Both the position numbers and the translations under genes were made by a program. This document shows positions 1 through 7,685 of a stretch of 64,000 nt of DNA, in pieces. Source of the DNA: Candidatus Delongbacteria bacterium (lineage in GTDB: Bacteria > CAIWAD01). The first letter of the stretch is position 1; every line of letters starts with the position of its first letter. The DNA lies in contig JBAYTZ010000005.1 of NCBI GenBank assembly GCA_041675285.1, forward strand, positions 223,888-287,887, read 5' to 3'. The notes under the pieces are model-generated. The model did no database searches. It saw only the letters and a program-made list of their open reading frames with translations, and was not told where the DNA came from.

Positions 1-1
1 C

Positions 2-1030
2 GCCCCGCCGGCTGTTGGGAAGGCGGCGGCCAAGTCCGCAGCCAAGCCCGCGGTCAAGCCCGCGGCGAAACCGGCCGCGCCGCCCGCGGCCGCCCACGGC
101 AAGACCGCCGCTCCGCCCAAGCCGGCGGAGGTCAAGCCGGGCGCGCTGGCGGGCGGGACGGGCGAGAGCCGGCTCGAGGGCCTGAAGGCCGACGAGCGGC
201 GCCGGGTCCTGGTGGGCGAACTGCTGCTCCAGCTGGGGGACAGCGCGGGCGCCATGGCCTATCTGGAGCAGGTGGCCAGCCAGGCCCCGTCCCACGCCTG
301 GACACGCTTCCTGTTGGCCCAGGCCTACTTGAGCAAGGGCGACCAATACCGGGCCGAGCGCCTGTTGGAGCCGCTGGCCGGCCAGCCGGAGTGGAAATCC
401 CTGCTGGAGTCCGTCCAGGCGCGCCTGCACCCGCCGGACGCCAAGGGCGTGGTGCCCGGCGGCGACATCTCCGAAGAGGACCTGGCCTACTTCATCGGCG
501 TGCTCCGGCACGGGGCCGGTCTCAGCACGAAGGATCTTTACGCCAAGGCCGAAGCCGCCCCGGGCACGGGCGGCCGGTCGGCCTTCTCGCTGGCCGTGGC
601 CGGCTCGCTGGGGCTCTGCGCCGGCCTGTTGGCTTTCCTGGTGCTGGAGTGGCGCCGCCGGCGCCGGCAGCAGGAACTGGACCGCGTGCGGATCCTGAGC
701 GAGGACTCGCCCCGCCGAGCCGGTGGTGGGTTCGCCATTCAGGAGGAGCGCGATTACAGCGAGGTGGCCCGGCGGGTCCGCGAGGAGCTGGACCAGGTGC
801 TGCACAAGGACCACGGCGAGTCGCCGGAGGAGGAGCCCTTCGCCTTCCCGGCCAGCGGCGAGTCGGGCGGCCGCACTTCGGGCCGGGTCTCGCTGGAGGA
901 GCAGGTCTATGACTTGGCGGATCAGAAGAAATCCATCGTGGAGATCGCCGAGGAGCTGAACCTGGGGGTGGACGAAGTGCGTCTGCACCTGGAGCTGCGC
1001 GAGCAGGCTGGACGGATCAGCAATGCCTGA
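2..1030 (+). CDS. TPR/membrane/HTH-like protein (5' end outside window)
   Basis: The frame is open from base 2, so the start lies upstream of the window. The first ~60 visible codons form an Ala/Lys/Pro-rich low-complexity linker. A TPR-like helical stretch follows (around the segment MAYLEQVASQAPSHAWTRFL), suggesting protein-protein contacts. Codons near 587-655 encode one strong transmembrane helix ending in a run of arginines, so the C-terminal part should be cytoplasmic. The last ~35 residues (KKSIVEIAEELNLGVDEVRL) resemble a small helix-turn-helix or DUF6115-type tail. The next gene starts inside this one (8-base overlap), which suggests co-translation. I do not recognise the family. A membrane-tethered regulator or polar scaffold is possible, but that is inference. 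Confidence 0.75.
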   Translation, partial: APPAVGKAAAKSAAKPAVKPAAKPAAPPAAAHGKTAAPPKPAEVKPGALAGGTGESRLEGLKADERRRVLVGELLLQLGDSAGAMAYLEQVASQAPSHAWTRFLLAQAYLSKGDQYRAERLLEPLAGQPEWKSLLESVQARLHPPDAKGVVPGGDISEEDLAYFIGVLRHGAGLSTKDLYAKAEAAPGTGGRSAFSLAVAGSLGLCAGLLAFLVLEWRRRRRQQELDRVRILSEDSPRRAGGGFAIQEERDYSEVARRVREELDQVLHKDHGESPEEEPFAFPASGESGGRTSGRVSLEEQVYDLADQKKSIVEIAEELNLGVDEVRLHLELREQAGRISNA

Positions 1031-1916
1031 ACCCCTGGAGCGGCGCGGTCCCGGCCCGGCCGGGGAGGGTCTCGAGGTGCTGCTCGAGATGTCATCGCTG
1101 CTGCAGGACTCGCTCTCAGGCACCGATTCGCTGGCCCCCCTGTTCCAGTTGCTGCGCCGGGTGGTTCCCTACGAGAGCGCCACGCTCTACCAGGTGGACG
1201 CGCCGGGCGGACGGCTGGTCTGCCGCGACCGCGTGGGCGAGAACGCCATCGACCTGATCGACGTGGTGCGCTTCGACATGGGCTTCGGCCTCTCCGCCTG
1301 GATCGCCAAACAGCGCAAGCCCGTGGTGATCCCCAACCTGCGCCGGCGCACGGGCCACGAGCAGCACGACCTGCGCTCCTTCATCGGCCTGCCGCTGGTG
1401 GTGGGCGAGCGGTTGGTGGGCGTGCTGAATTTCGGCCATTCGCGACCGGACGCCTTCCTGGACGTGGAGGCGGACCTGCTGCAGATCCTGGGCAACCAGA
1501 TCGCCCTCCTGCTGCACAACCTGGACCTGGTGGCCCGCCAGCAGGCCAGCAACCAGGAACTGAGCGAGCGCAACGCCCGGTTGCGCGAGATGCAAGCCCG
1601 GCTGGTGGAGAGCGAGCGCATCAAGGCCGTGGCGGATCTGGTGGCCGCCATGAACCACGAGATCAACAACCCCCTGACGATCATCTCGGGCCAGGCCGAG
1701 TTGCTGGCCCTCCAGCTGGGGGACCAGGATCCCCAGGTCTCGGCCAAGCTGGCGATCATCCTGCAGCAGGTGCGGCGGCTGGGACGCGTCCTCAGCCTGC
1801 TGGCCACGGTGCGCCGCCACGCCACCACGGAGTATCCCGGCGGCCTGAGCATGCTGGACCTGGAAGCCGTCCAGCCCGCTGACGAGCGTCTGCCGCTGGA
1901 CACCTTGCCCTCCTGA
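1023..1916 (+). CDS. GAF-HisKA protein lacking an ATPase domain
   Basis: 297 residues. A GAF sensor domain covers about residues 25-170 and a coiled coil about 172-200. A histidine-kinase dimerisation helix carries the H-box MNHEINNPLT with H212 as the expected phosphoacceptor. In a normal kinase a HATPase_c domain with N, G1 and G2 boxes would follow. Here the protein ends about 85 residues after the histidine with no such motif, and no frameshift continuation is evident downstream. It could be a phosphotransfer or dimerisation partner, or a decayed kinase. It overlaps the upstream TPR/HTH gene by 8 bases, so the two are probably one operon. Domain calls are firm; the role is not. Confidence 0.85.
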   Translation: MPEPLERRGPGPAGEGLEVLLEMSSLLQDSLSGTDSLAPLFQLLRRVVPYESATLYQVDAPGGRLVCRDRVGENAIDLIDVVRFDMGFGLSAWIAKQRKPVVIPNLRRRTGHEQHDLRSFIGLPLVVGERLVGVLNFGHSRPDAFLDVEADLLQILGNQIALLLHNLDLVARQQASNQELSERNARLREMQARLVESERIKAVADLVAAMNHEINNPLTIISGQAELLALQLGDQDPQVSAKLAIILQQVRRLGRVLSLLATVRRHATTEYPGGLSMLDLEAVQPADERLPLDTLPS

Positions 1917-2042
1917 AAGATCGGGGCCGGCCCGTTGTCCCGCACGCCGGACAGGTGCCAACGAAATCGGCCGAATCCCGCCCTTTCCCGCATCCCAATA
2001 GCCTCCCGGCTCGTTTGGCGCCTTCCATGACGGGGAGGAACC

Positions 2043-3554
2043 ATGCGACATCTGGCTTGGCTGCTGGGGCTCCTGGCCGCCGCTCCGGCCCGGGCGCTCT
2101 GCCTGAACGAAGTGCTGGCCAATCCGGCCGGTTCGGAGTACGAGGACGAGTTCATCGAGCTGTGGCAGGACGACAGCCTGGCCGTGGACCTGACGGGCTG
2201 GCGCGTCGGGGACGGCACGGCCAGCGACGAGTTGCGGCCCTGGGCGGGCGGCTCCCTGCTGCTGGCGCCGGGCGCGCTGGCCTTGATCCTCGATTCCGGC
2301 CACCAGGGCGCCTATCTGGGCGAGTTGCCACCGGGCACGCTGCTGCTGGGCGTGCCGGACGGCGCGCTGGGCTCGGGGGGCCTCTCCAATTCCAGCCCGG
2401 AGGAACTCCAGCTGCTGGACGCGGCGGGCTCCCTCGTGGACCGGGTCTGGACCCGGCCCGAACTGCCCGAGGGCCGCAGCCTGGAGCGGCGGGAGTCCGG
2501 CCGGGACTGCCCGGACTGCTGGCACGAATCCCGCATGGACGGGGGCACGCCCGGCCGGCCCAACAGCGTGCGCCGGCGCGACGACGAACTGCAGATCCGC
2601 GCTCTGGACGCCGCCGGCCTGGACCTGGAGGCCAGCGGCCGGTTGGGCTTCCACGGCCGGCTGGACATCCGGGCCGGGGTGGCGCCCTGTCTCGACAGCC
2701 TGGAGCTGCCGCTGGAGCTGGAAGCGGGCGCCGTCCGGCGCATTCCGTGGCCGAACCTGCCGCTGCCCGGACAGAACCCGCTGCGGCTGGAGGCCCGGCC
2801 CGGGACGGACGAGGTCCAGCTGCTGCTGGACACGCTGGGTTGGCGCACGCCCGCGCCGGGCGAGCTGTTCATCGAAGCCCTGCAGCCCGGCGGGACGGAC
2901 TGGCTGCAGTTGCGCTCCGGCGGGTGTCCTTGTCGACTGGACGGGCTGCGCCTGACGGGACGCTCCTTCGCCCTGACCCTGAGCGGCGAACTGCCCGCCG
3001 GCGGACGCCTGTTGCTGGGCGCGCAGCCGCCCGTCTGTCCGGATCCGCCGGTGGACGGACGCTCCCTCAGTTTGGGGCTGGCGGCGGGAGTGGAGTTGAC
3101 GGGACCGGCGGGACAGCCGCTGGACGGCGCGGCTTGGCCGCCACCCGGGGCGGAGGCCTGGCCCTGGCGCCGGCTGGATCCCGCCCGCGCCGGCGACGAC
3201 CCGGGCAACTGGCGCGCCGCCCCGGGCCTGCAGCCCGGCTGCACACCGGCGGACTGGCCCGCGCCGCCCCAGGCACCGGCGGACTGGTGGGTCTCGAGCG
3301 CCCGGCTCTGCCCGGGGGACGGGCCGGAGGGCTGTTGGGTGGTCGAAGCCGGCCCGCGGATTCCCGCTGCCTGGACCTGCGAGATCTGGACCTTGGAGGG
3401 CCGGCTGCGGGCCCGCTTCCCGGTCCGGGCGACCCGGCTGGTCTGGGATGGCCGCGACGAAGCTGGCCGGGTGCTGGAAACCGGACTCTACCTGGTCCGT
3501 CTGTCCGGCGGCGGGCGCGAGCAGCTGCACGCGCTGGCCCTCCACCGACCTTGA
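2043..3554 (+). CDS. secreted lamin-tail domain protein with FlgD-like C-terminus
   Basis: 503 residues. The N-terminus is a signal peptide (MRHLAWLLGLLAAAPARA) and a GGAGG at 2034-2038 supports the ATG. Residues about 20-130 match a lamin-tail domain: LNEVLANP, EFIELW and DLTGWRVGDG. A second, weaker copy starts near residue 278 (LFIEALQPGG). The last ~75 residues (IWTLEGRLRARF, LVWDGRDEAGRVLETGLYLVRL) are the FlgD-Ig-like module that often ends exported proteins of FCB-group bacteria, where type IX secretion recognises related C-termini. The likely location is therefore the cell surface or outside the cell. Lamin-tail proteins often accompany nucleases or adhesins, but no catalytic domain is visible here. 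Confidence 0.82.
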   Translation: MRHLAWLLGLLAAAPARALCLNEVLANPAGSEYEDEFIELWQDDSLAVDLTGWRVGDGTASDELRPWAGGSLLLAPGALALILDSGHQGAYLGELPPGTLLLGVPDGALGSGGLSNSSPEELQLLDAAGSLVDRVWTRPELPEGRSLERRESGRDCPDCWHESRMDGGTPGRPNSVRRRDDELQIRALDAAGLDLEASGRLGFHGRLDIRAGVAPCLDSLELPLELEAGAVRRIPWPNLPLPGQNPLRLEARPGTDEVQLLLDTLGWRTPAPGELFIEALQPGGTDWLQLRSGGCPCRLDGLRLTGRSFALTLSGELPAGGRLLLGAQPPVCPDPPVDGRSLSLGLAAGVELTGPAGQPLDGAAWPPPGAEAWPWRRLDPARAGDDPGNWRAAPGLQPGCTPADWPAPPQAPADWWVSSARLCPGDGPEGCWVVEAGPRIPAAWTCEIWTLEGRLRARFPVRATRLVWDGRDEAGRVLETGLYLVRLSGGGREQLHALALHRP

Positions 3555-3674
3555 ACCACCGGCGTCGGTCTCTGCCAAGGCGAAATCCAAGGCCAGCCCC
3601 CATCGCCGCCCGGCCCAGTTGGCCCCGGCCCCCGATTTCCTCATCTTGGGCCAACGGAAGGAGAACCAGCCGGC

Positions 3675-4253
3675 GTGGATGAACAGGAACTGATCCGACG
3701 GGCCCAGGCGGGAGACCAGCAGGCGTTCGAAGGTTTGATGCGCCTGTACCAGCGGCGGGTCATGGGCCTGATCCGCTCCTTCGTGCGCAACGCGGATGAC
3801 GCCCAGGACGTGTTCCAGGACGTGTTCTTGCGGGTCTGGCTGGGACTGGCCCGCTTCCGGCTGGAATCCAGCTTCTACACTTGGTTGTACCGTATCACGG
3901 TCAACCGCTGCCTGACCTGGCACGACCAGCGCGGTCGCCGGGAAAACCTGCACGCCACTCCCCTGGAAAGCATGGACGACGACGAGGACTGGCTGGAGCG
4001 CACCATCCATCTCCAGGGCGTGCGCGAGGAATCAGACTGGCCCCTGGGCAAGGCCGAGCTGTTGCGAAAAATCTGGCACGCCGTTGAAACCTTGAACCCA
4101 AAACAGCGACTGATCTTCTGCCTTCGCTACCAGCACGGGTTGCAGGTGAAGGAGATTTCAGAAGTCTTCGATATGCCGGATGGAACGGTGAAAATTCTCG
4201 CGTTCCGGGCCATCCGCCAGATCCGAGCCAAGCTCAAGGACCAGTTGGAATGA
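3675..4253 (+). CDS. ECF-family RNA polymerase sigma factor
   Basis: 192 residues starting at GTG, preceded by GGAAGGAGA at 3656-3664. Region 2 is clear (DAQDVFQDVFLRVWLGLARF, then FYTWLYRITVNRCLTW), with the aromatic and basic residues used in promoter melting. Region 4 is at the C-terminus (LNPKQRLIFCLRYQHGLQVKEI, then DMPDGTVKILAFRAIRQIRAKL). There is no region 1.1 or 3, as expected for extracytoplasmic-function sigma factors. The stop overlaps the ATG of the next gene by 4 bases. That neighbour has a transmembrane segment and is the likely anti-sigma factor. The downstream envelope genes are plausible targets. Confidence 0.95.
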   Translation: MDEQELIRRAQAGDQQAFEGLMRLYQRRVMGLIRSFVRNADDAQDVFQDVFLRVWLGLARFRLESSFYTWLYRITVNRCLTWHDQRGRRENLHATPLESMDDDEDWLERTIHLQGVREESDWPLGKAELLRKIWHAVETLNPKQRLIFCLRYQHGLQVKEISEVFDMPDGTVKILAFRAIRQIRAKLKDQLE

Positions 4254-5128
4254 ACCGCACCACGCCTCCGGCGGAGCAGGACTGGATCGACCACCTCGAC
4301 GGCAGGCTGGAAGGGCCGCGGCGACTGGCGTTCGAGGCCTGGCTGGCAGAACATCCGGAAGACGCTCGGGAGCTGGAAGACCTGCGCTCGCTGGATGCCG
4401 ACCTGGTTCTCATACCGCTGCCCGAGCTCTCGGAGGCCGAACTCGATCAGGCCCGGGCGCGCGTGCTGGCGGCCCTGCCGGGCCGTGCCCCGGCTGCGGT
4501 GGTGGCCCCGGCGCCCAGCCTGTTGGTGCGCCTGAGCCGGCTGGCCTGGCTGCCCGCGGCGGCGGCGGCCCTGGTCATCGGCGTGGTGTTGGGGCGCGGT
4601 CCGCTCCAGGCACCGGGCGAGCCGCTCAGTTCGGCCCTGATCGACGGCCGCAACGACGAGTTGCGCACCGTGGACGGCGCGCCGGTGACCGATGGGGGCT
4701 CCCCCCTCCAGCGCCAGTTGGACATCCAGGATCTGGATGTGGACCGCAACCAAAGCGTGCGGATCCGCCTGAAGGAGACCAACTCCTACGAGATCAACGG
4801 TCGCACCACGGACCTCGAAGTGCAAAACACCTTGAGCTACATCGTGCGCAACGACCGGGATCCCAAGCGGCGCCAGACCGCCATCCAGCTCTTGGAGACG
4901 CACTGCCAGGGCGAGGACGTCTGTCAGGTCCTGGTGTACGCCATGACTCAGGATCCCGTCGCCGACGTGCGCCGCGAGGCGGCCCTGGCGCTCAAGGACG
5001 ATCAACAGAACACCATGGTGCGGCAGTCCTATATCAAAATGTTGGTGGAAGATCCGTCTCCCGCGCTGCGTCAGCTGGCCCAGGGCATCCTGGCCCAGGG
5101 CGGCGGCCCGGAGGTCGTGGGACGCTAG
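4250..5128 (+). CDS. putative transmembrane anti-sigma factor with HEAT-like repeats
   Basis: 292 residues, translationally coupled (ATGA) to the ECF sigma gene. Residues 1-85 are acidic and helical (DWIDHLDGRL, AFEAWLAEHPEDARELEDLR), like the sigma-binding part of anti-sigma factors, but without the H-x3-C-x2-C zinc motif. One transmembrane helix follows at about 100-122 (LAWLPAAAAALVIGVVLGRG). The outer part is a linker and then two to three HEAT-like helical repeats at about residues 205-285 (QTAIQLLETHC, DVRREAALALKDD, SPALRQLAQGILAQGG). HEAT repeats on the periplasmic side of an anti-sigma factor are not a standard arrangement, and may bind an envelope ligand. The anti-sigma role rests on gene order and topology, not on a recognised domain. 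Confidence 0.72.
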   Translation: MNRTTPPAEQDWIDHLDGRLEGPRRLAFEAWLAEHPEDARELEDLRSLDADLVLIPLPELSEAELDQARARVLAALPGRAPAAVVAPAPSLLVRLSRLAWLPAAAAALVIGVVLGRGPLQAPGEPLSSALIDGRNDELRTVDGAPVTDGGSPLQRQLDIQDLDVDRNQSVRIRLKETNSYEINGRTTDLEVQNTLSYIVRNDRDPKRRQTAIQLLETHCQGEDVCQVLVYAMTQDPVADVRREAALALKDDQQNTMVRQSYIKMLVEDPSPALRQLAQGILAQGGGPEVVGR

Positions 5129-5136
5129 GAGGGGTT

Positions 5137-6720
5137 ATGAGCGATTGGAAAGGCCGCGTCTGGCTGGGCACCCTGCTGTCCCTGGTACCGGCCTGCCAGG
5201 CCGCCCAGAGTCACTTTCTGAAGGACGTGCAGGTGCAGGCGGGCGACACGCTGGCGGGCGACCTGTCCATCTACCGAGGCAACCTGACGGTGCAGGGCGT
5301 GGTGGACGGCAACGTCGTGGTCATGCTGGGGGACTGCCGGCTGGAGCCGGGGGCGCAGATCACCGGGAATCTGGCGGTGGTGCAGGGCCAGCTGAGCCTG
5401 GACAACCCCGAGCAGGTGAGCGGGCGGATCTCCCAGCGGGATTTCCTCAAGGCCGCCCAGGCGGAATCCTCCAGTCCCTTCGAAATGGAAGGCCAACCGC
5501 TGGAAGGCGAGTCGGACGAAGAGGCCGGGGATTGGGACGACGACTCCGGCGCCGAGGCCAGCCGACCCCGCCACGTCTGGGAGTCCGAGGACGACACGGA
5601 CCTCTTCCTCTCGTTCAACCGGGTGGCCGGCCTGCAATTGGGCCTGCAACTGGCCTCGGGGCGCAGCCCGCTGCTGCCCAATAAATTCGCCGACCTGACG
5701 GGCTACGCCGCCTGGGCCTTCGGTTCCAAGCGGCCGGAGTGGCGGGTGAAACTGCGGCGCAAGTTGCTGGACAGCCCCAACCTCTACCTGGCCGCGGGGG
5801 CCCATCGCCTGACGGACACCCAGGACGGCTGGATGCTGAGCAGCATGGAGAATTCCCTGGCGGGCTGGCTCCTGCAGCTGGACTACCGGGACTATTACGA
5901 CAACCGCGGCTACACGGGGGAACTGGGCGCCTTCCTGTTCGACGGTCTGCTGCACGCCAACGCGGGCTTCTTCCGCGAGAGCTACGAGCCCATGGACGTG
6001 GGGACCCAGTGGTCCTGGTCGCGGGCCGACCGGGTCTACCGGCCCAACCTGTATTCGGCGGGCTTGGGCTACATGGGCAGCGACAACCAGGGTCTGCGCG
6101 GCGGGCTGGATCTTTGTCTCTGGCGCGAAGCCGAACAGCTGGAGAACGAGGCCTGGCAGAAGGGCGCGGGCTTGACCGTGACCTATGAGAAGGGCCTGGA
6201 CGGCAACGGCTACGACTGGAGTTACGAGCGCATGCTGGGCAACCTGCGCTTCGCCCTGCCCCTCAGCCGGCAGAAGTTCGAACATCTAAGCGGCCGGCTT
6301 TTGGTGGGTTCGCTGAGCGGGCACGCCCCCGAGCAATACCAGTTCCGGCTGGGTGGCCCCGACGCCCTGCCTGGCTTTCGCAGCAAGTCCATCGACGGAC
6401 TGGGCGCGGACGACCACCAGGACCGAGTCAGCCTGGATCTGGCGGGCGGCGGCCAGGCCATGGTGCTCTTCAGCCTGGAGAACCGCTTCTCGGGCGAAGC
6501 CCTGGACTTCTGGCCCCTCTCCTCGCTGGACCTGCTGCTGATGGCCGACGTGGGGCAGATCGCCCCGGGTCTGGACGAGCTCGACAACGACGAGTACCGC
6601 TCCGACGTGGGCATCGGCGTCTCGGACGAGGACGACGACTTCCGCCTGGCCATGTTCCGCGCCACCGACTCGGGCGCCGCGGACTGGCGCCTGCTTTTCC
6701 GCATTCAGCGACGCTTCTAG
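5137..6720 (+). CDS. bactofilin-like domain fused to an outer-membrane beta-barrel
   Basis: 527 residues with a signal peptide (MSDWKGRVWLGTLLSLVPACQA). Residues about 28-100 are a right-handed beta-helix-like stretch with bactofilin-type periodicity (DVQVQAGDTLAGDLSIYRG, NLTVQGVVDGNVVVMLGD, LEPGAQITGNLAVVQG). A very acidic linker follows at about 105-155. The remaining ~370 residues alternate in barrel fashion and contain an Omp85/surface-antigen-like segment (FRLGGPDALPGFRSKSIDG). The protein ends in phenylalanine (LLFRIQRRF), as outer-membrane barrels usually do. It lies 8 bases after the anti-sigma candidate and is followed by the toast-rack gene. No POTRA domain is visible. A role as porin, assembly factor or stress-responsive envelope protein is inference. 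Confidence 0.8.
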   Translation: MSDWKGRVWLGTLLSLVPACQAAQSHFLKDVQVQAGDTLAGDLSIYRGNLTVQGVVDGNVVVMLGDCRLEPGAQITGNLAVVQGQLSLDNPEQVSGRISQRDFLKAAQAESSSPFEMEGQPLEGESDEEAGDWDDDSGAEASRPRHVWESEDDTDLFLSFNRVAGLQLGLQLASGRSPLLPNKFADLTGYAAWAFGSKRPEWRVKLRRKLLDSPNLYLAAGAHRLTDTQDGWMLSSMENSLAGWLLQLDYRDYYDNRGYTGELGAFLFDGLLHANAGFFRESYEPMDVGTQWSWSRADRVYRPNLYSAGLGYMGSDNQGLRGGLDLCLWREAEQLENEAWQKGAGLTVTYEKGLDGNGYDWSYERMLGNLRFALPLSRQKFEHLSGRLLVGSLSGHAPEQYQFRLGGPDALPGFRSKSIDGLGADDHQDRVSLDLAGGGQAMVLFSLENRFSGEALDFWPLSSLDLLLMADVGQIAPGLDELDNDEYRSDVGIGVSDEDDDFRLAMFRATDSGAADWRLLFRIQRRF

Positions 6721-6737
6721 GCAAAAGGAGGCCGGCA

Positions 6738-7616
6738 ATGGGACACATCTGGATTCCCGGACTGGTGCTGGCGGCCTGCCTGGCCCTGAGCCCGGCCCAT
6801 GCCGAACAGAAACGACTGGTCAAGGACATCGCCGCCGACGGGGCCAAGCGCCTGGTGCTGGATCTGCAGGTGGGGGCGGCGGAGCTCAACCTGACCAGCC
6901 ACAAGGGTCCGCCCCTGGTGCGCATGAACATCCTCTACACGGCGCCCGACGCGCCCAAGATCAACTTCTCGCGCTCGGGCGGGGACGGCAACCTGAGCGT
7001 CCGCTCCAACAACGAGGACGGCAACGGGTTCTCCATCCTGGGCAAGCAGAAGAACCAGGCGGTGAAGAACAACTGGTCCATCAGCCTGTCGCGCGATCTG
7101 CCCTGCGTCATCCACGTGGAGTTCGGACTGGGGTCCGGCAGCGCGGATTTCGGCGGGCTGAACATCGAGGAGCTGAAGTTCGCCACGGGCCTGAGCGACG
7201 TGGAGCTGGACTTTTCCACACCCTGCGCGGGCCAGGCCCGGGTGGTGGAGCTGGTCACCGGCCTGGGTTCTATGGAGGTCCGGGGCCTGTCCAACCTCAA
7301 GATGGGCAGCATGAAGTTCGCCGGCGGGCTGGGCTCGGCCGTGCTGGAGTTCGGCGGGACCTACCGCCAGTACGTGGACGTCAGCCTGGACGTGGGCATG
7401 GGCAGTCTGGACCTGCGCATTCCCGAGAACATGGGCGTGAAGATCCGCCACGACGACAATTTCCTCTCCAGCCACGAGTTCGACCGCCTGCAACGCACCA
7501 GCAACAACACCTGGTACAGCAAGAACTGGCGCGAGGGACCGGGCAACCTCTCCTTCCAGATGTCCGTGGGAATGGGCAGCGTGGATCTGGAGTGGATCAA
7601 GAAACCGGGCAAGTGA
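6738..7616 (+). CDS. secreted toast-rack (LiaF/DUF4097-like) beta protein
   Basis: 292 residues. The signal peptide is MGHIWIPGLVLAACLALSPAHA and an AAAGGAGG lies 10 bases before the ATG. The second half repeats a short glycine motif about every 25 residues: GLGSGSADF, GLSDVELDF, GLGSMEVRG, GLGSAVLEF, GMGSLDLRI, GMGSVDLEW. This is the pattern of the toast-rack beta-helix found in LiaF, PspC-associated and DUF4097 proteins, several of which take part in cell-envelope stress responses. It has no membrane anchor, so it should be periplasmic or exported. It is the last gene of the sigma-led cluster, and a strong hairpin terminator follows at 7628-7649. Confidence 0.78.
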   Translation: MGHIWIPGLVLAACLALSPAHAEQKRLVKDIAADGAKRLVLDLQVGAAELNLTSHKGPPLVRMNILYTAPDAPKINFSRSGGDGNLSVRSNNEDGNGFSILGKQKNQAVKNNWSISLSRDLPCVIHVEFGLGSGSADFGGLNIEELKFATGLSDVELDFSTPCAGQARVVELVTGLGSMEVRGLSNLKMGSMKFAGGLGSAVLEFGGTYRQYVDVSLDVGMGSLDLRIPENMGVKIRHDDNFLSSHEFDRLQRTSNNTWYSKNWREGPGNLSFQMSVGMGSVDLEWIKKPGK

Positions 7617-7627
7617 GCGATTCCGGA

Positions 7628-7649
7628 GGGGCCCCGCGGGGCCCCTTTT
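7628..7649 (+). terminator. intrinsic terminator after the toast-rack gene
   Basis: GGGGCCCC, GC, GGGGCCCC forms an 8-bp GC hairpin directly followed by TTTT, 11 bases after the stop codon at 7616. It separates the sigma-led cluster from the Cu/Zn permease. Confidence 0.85.
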
Positions 7650-7685
7650 CCGTTCTCCATCCAAGTTTGGTTTGCCAAAGTCTGA

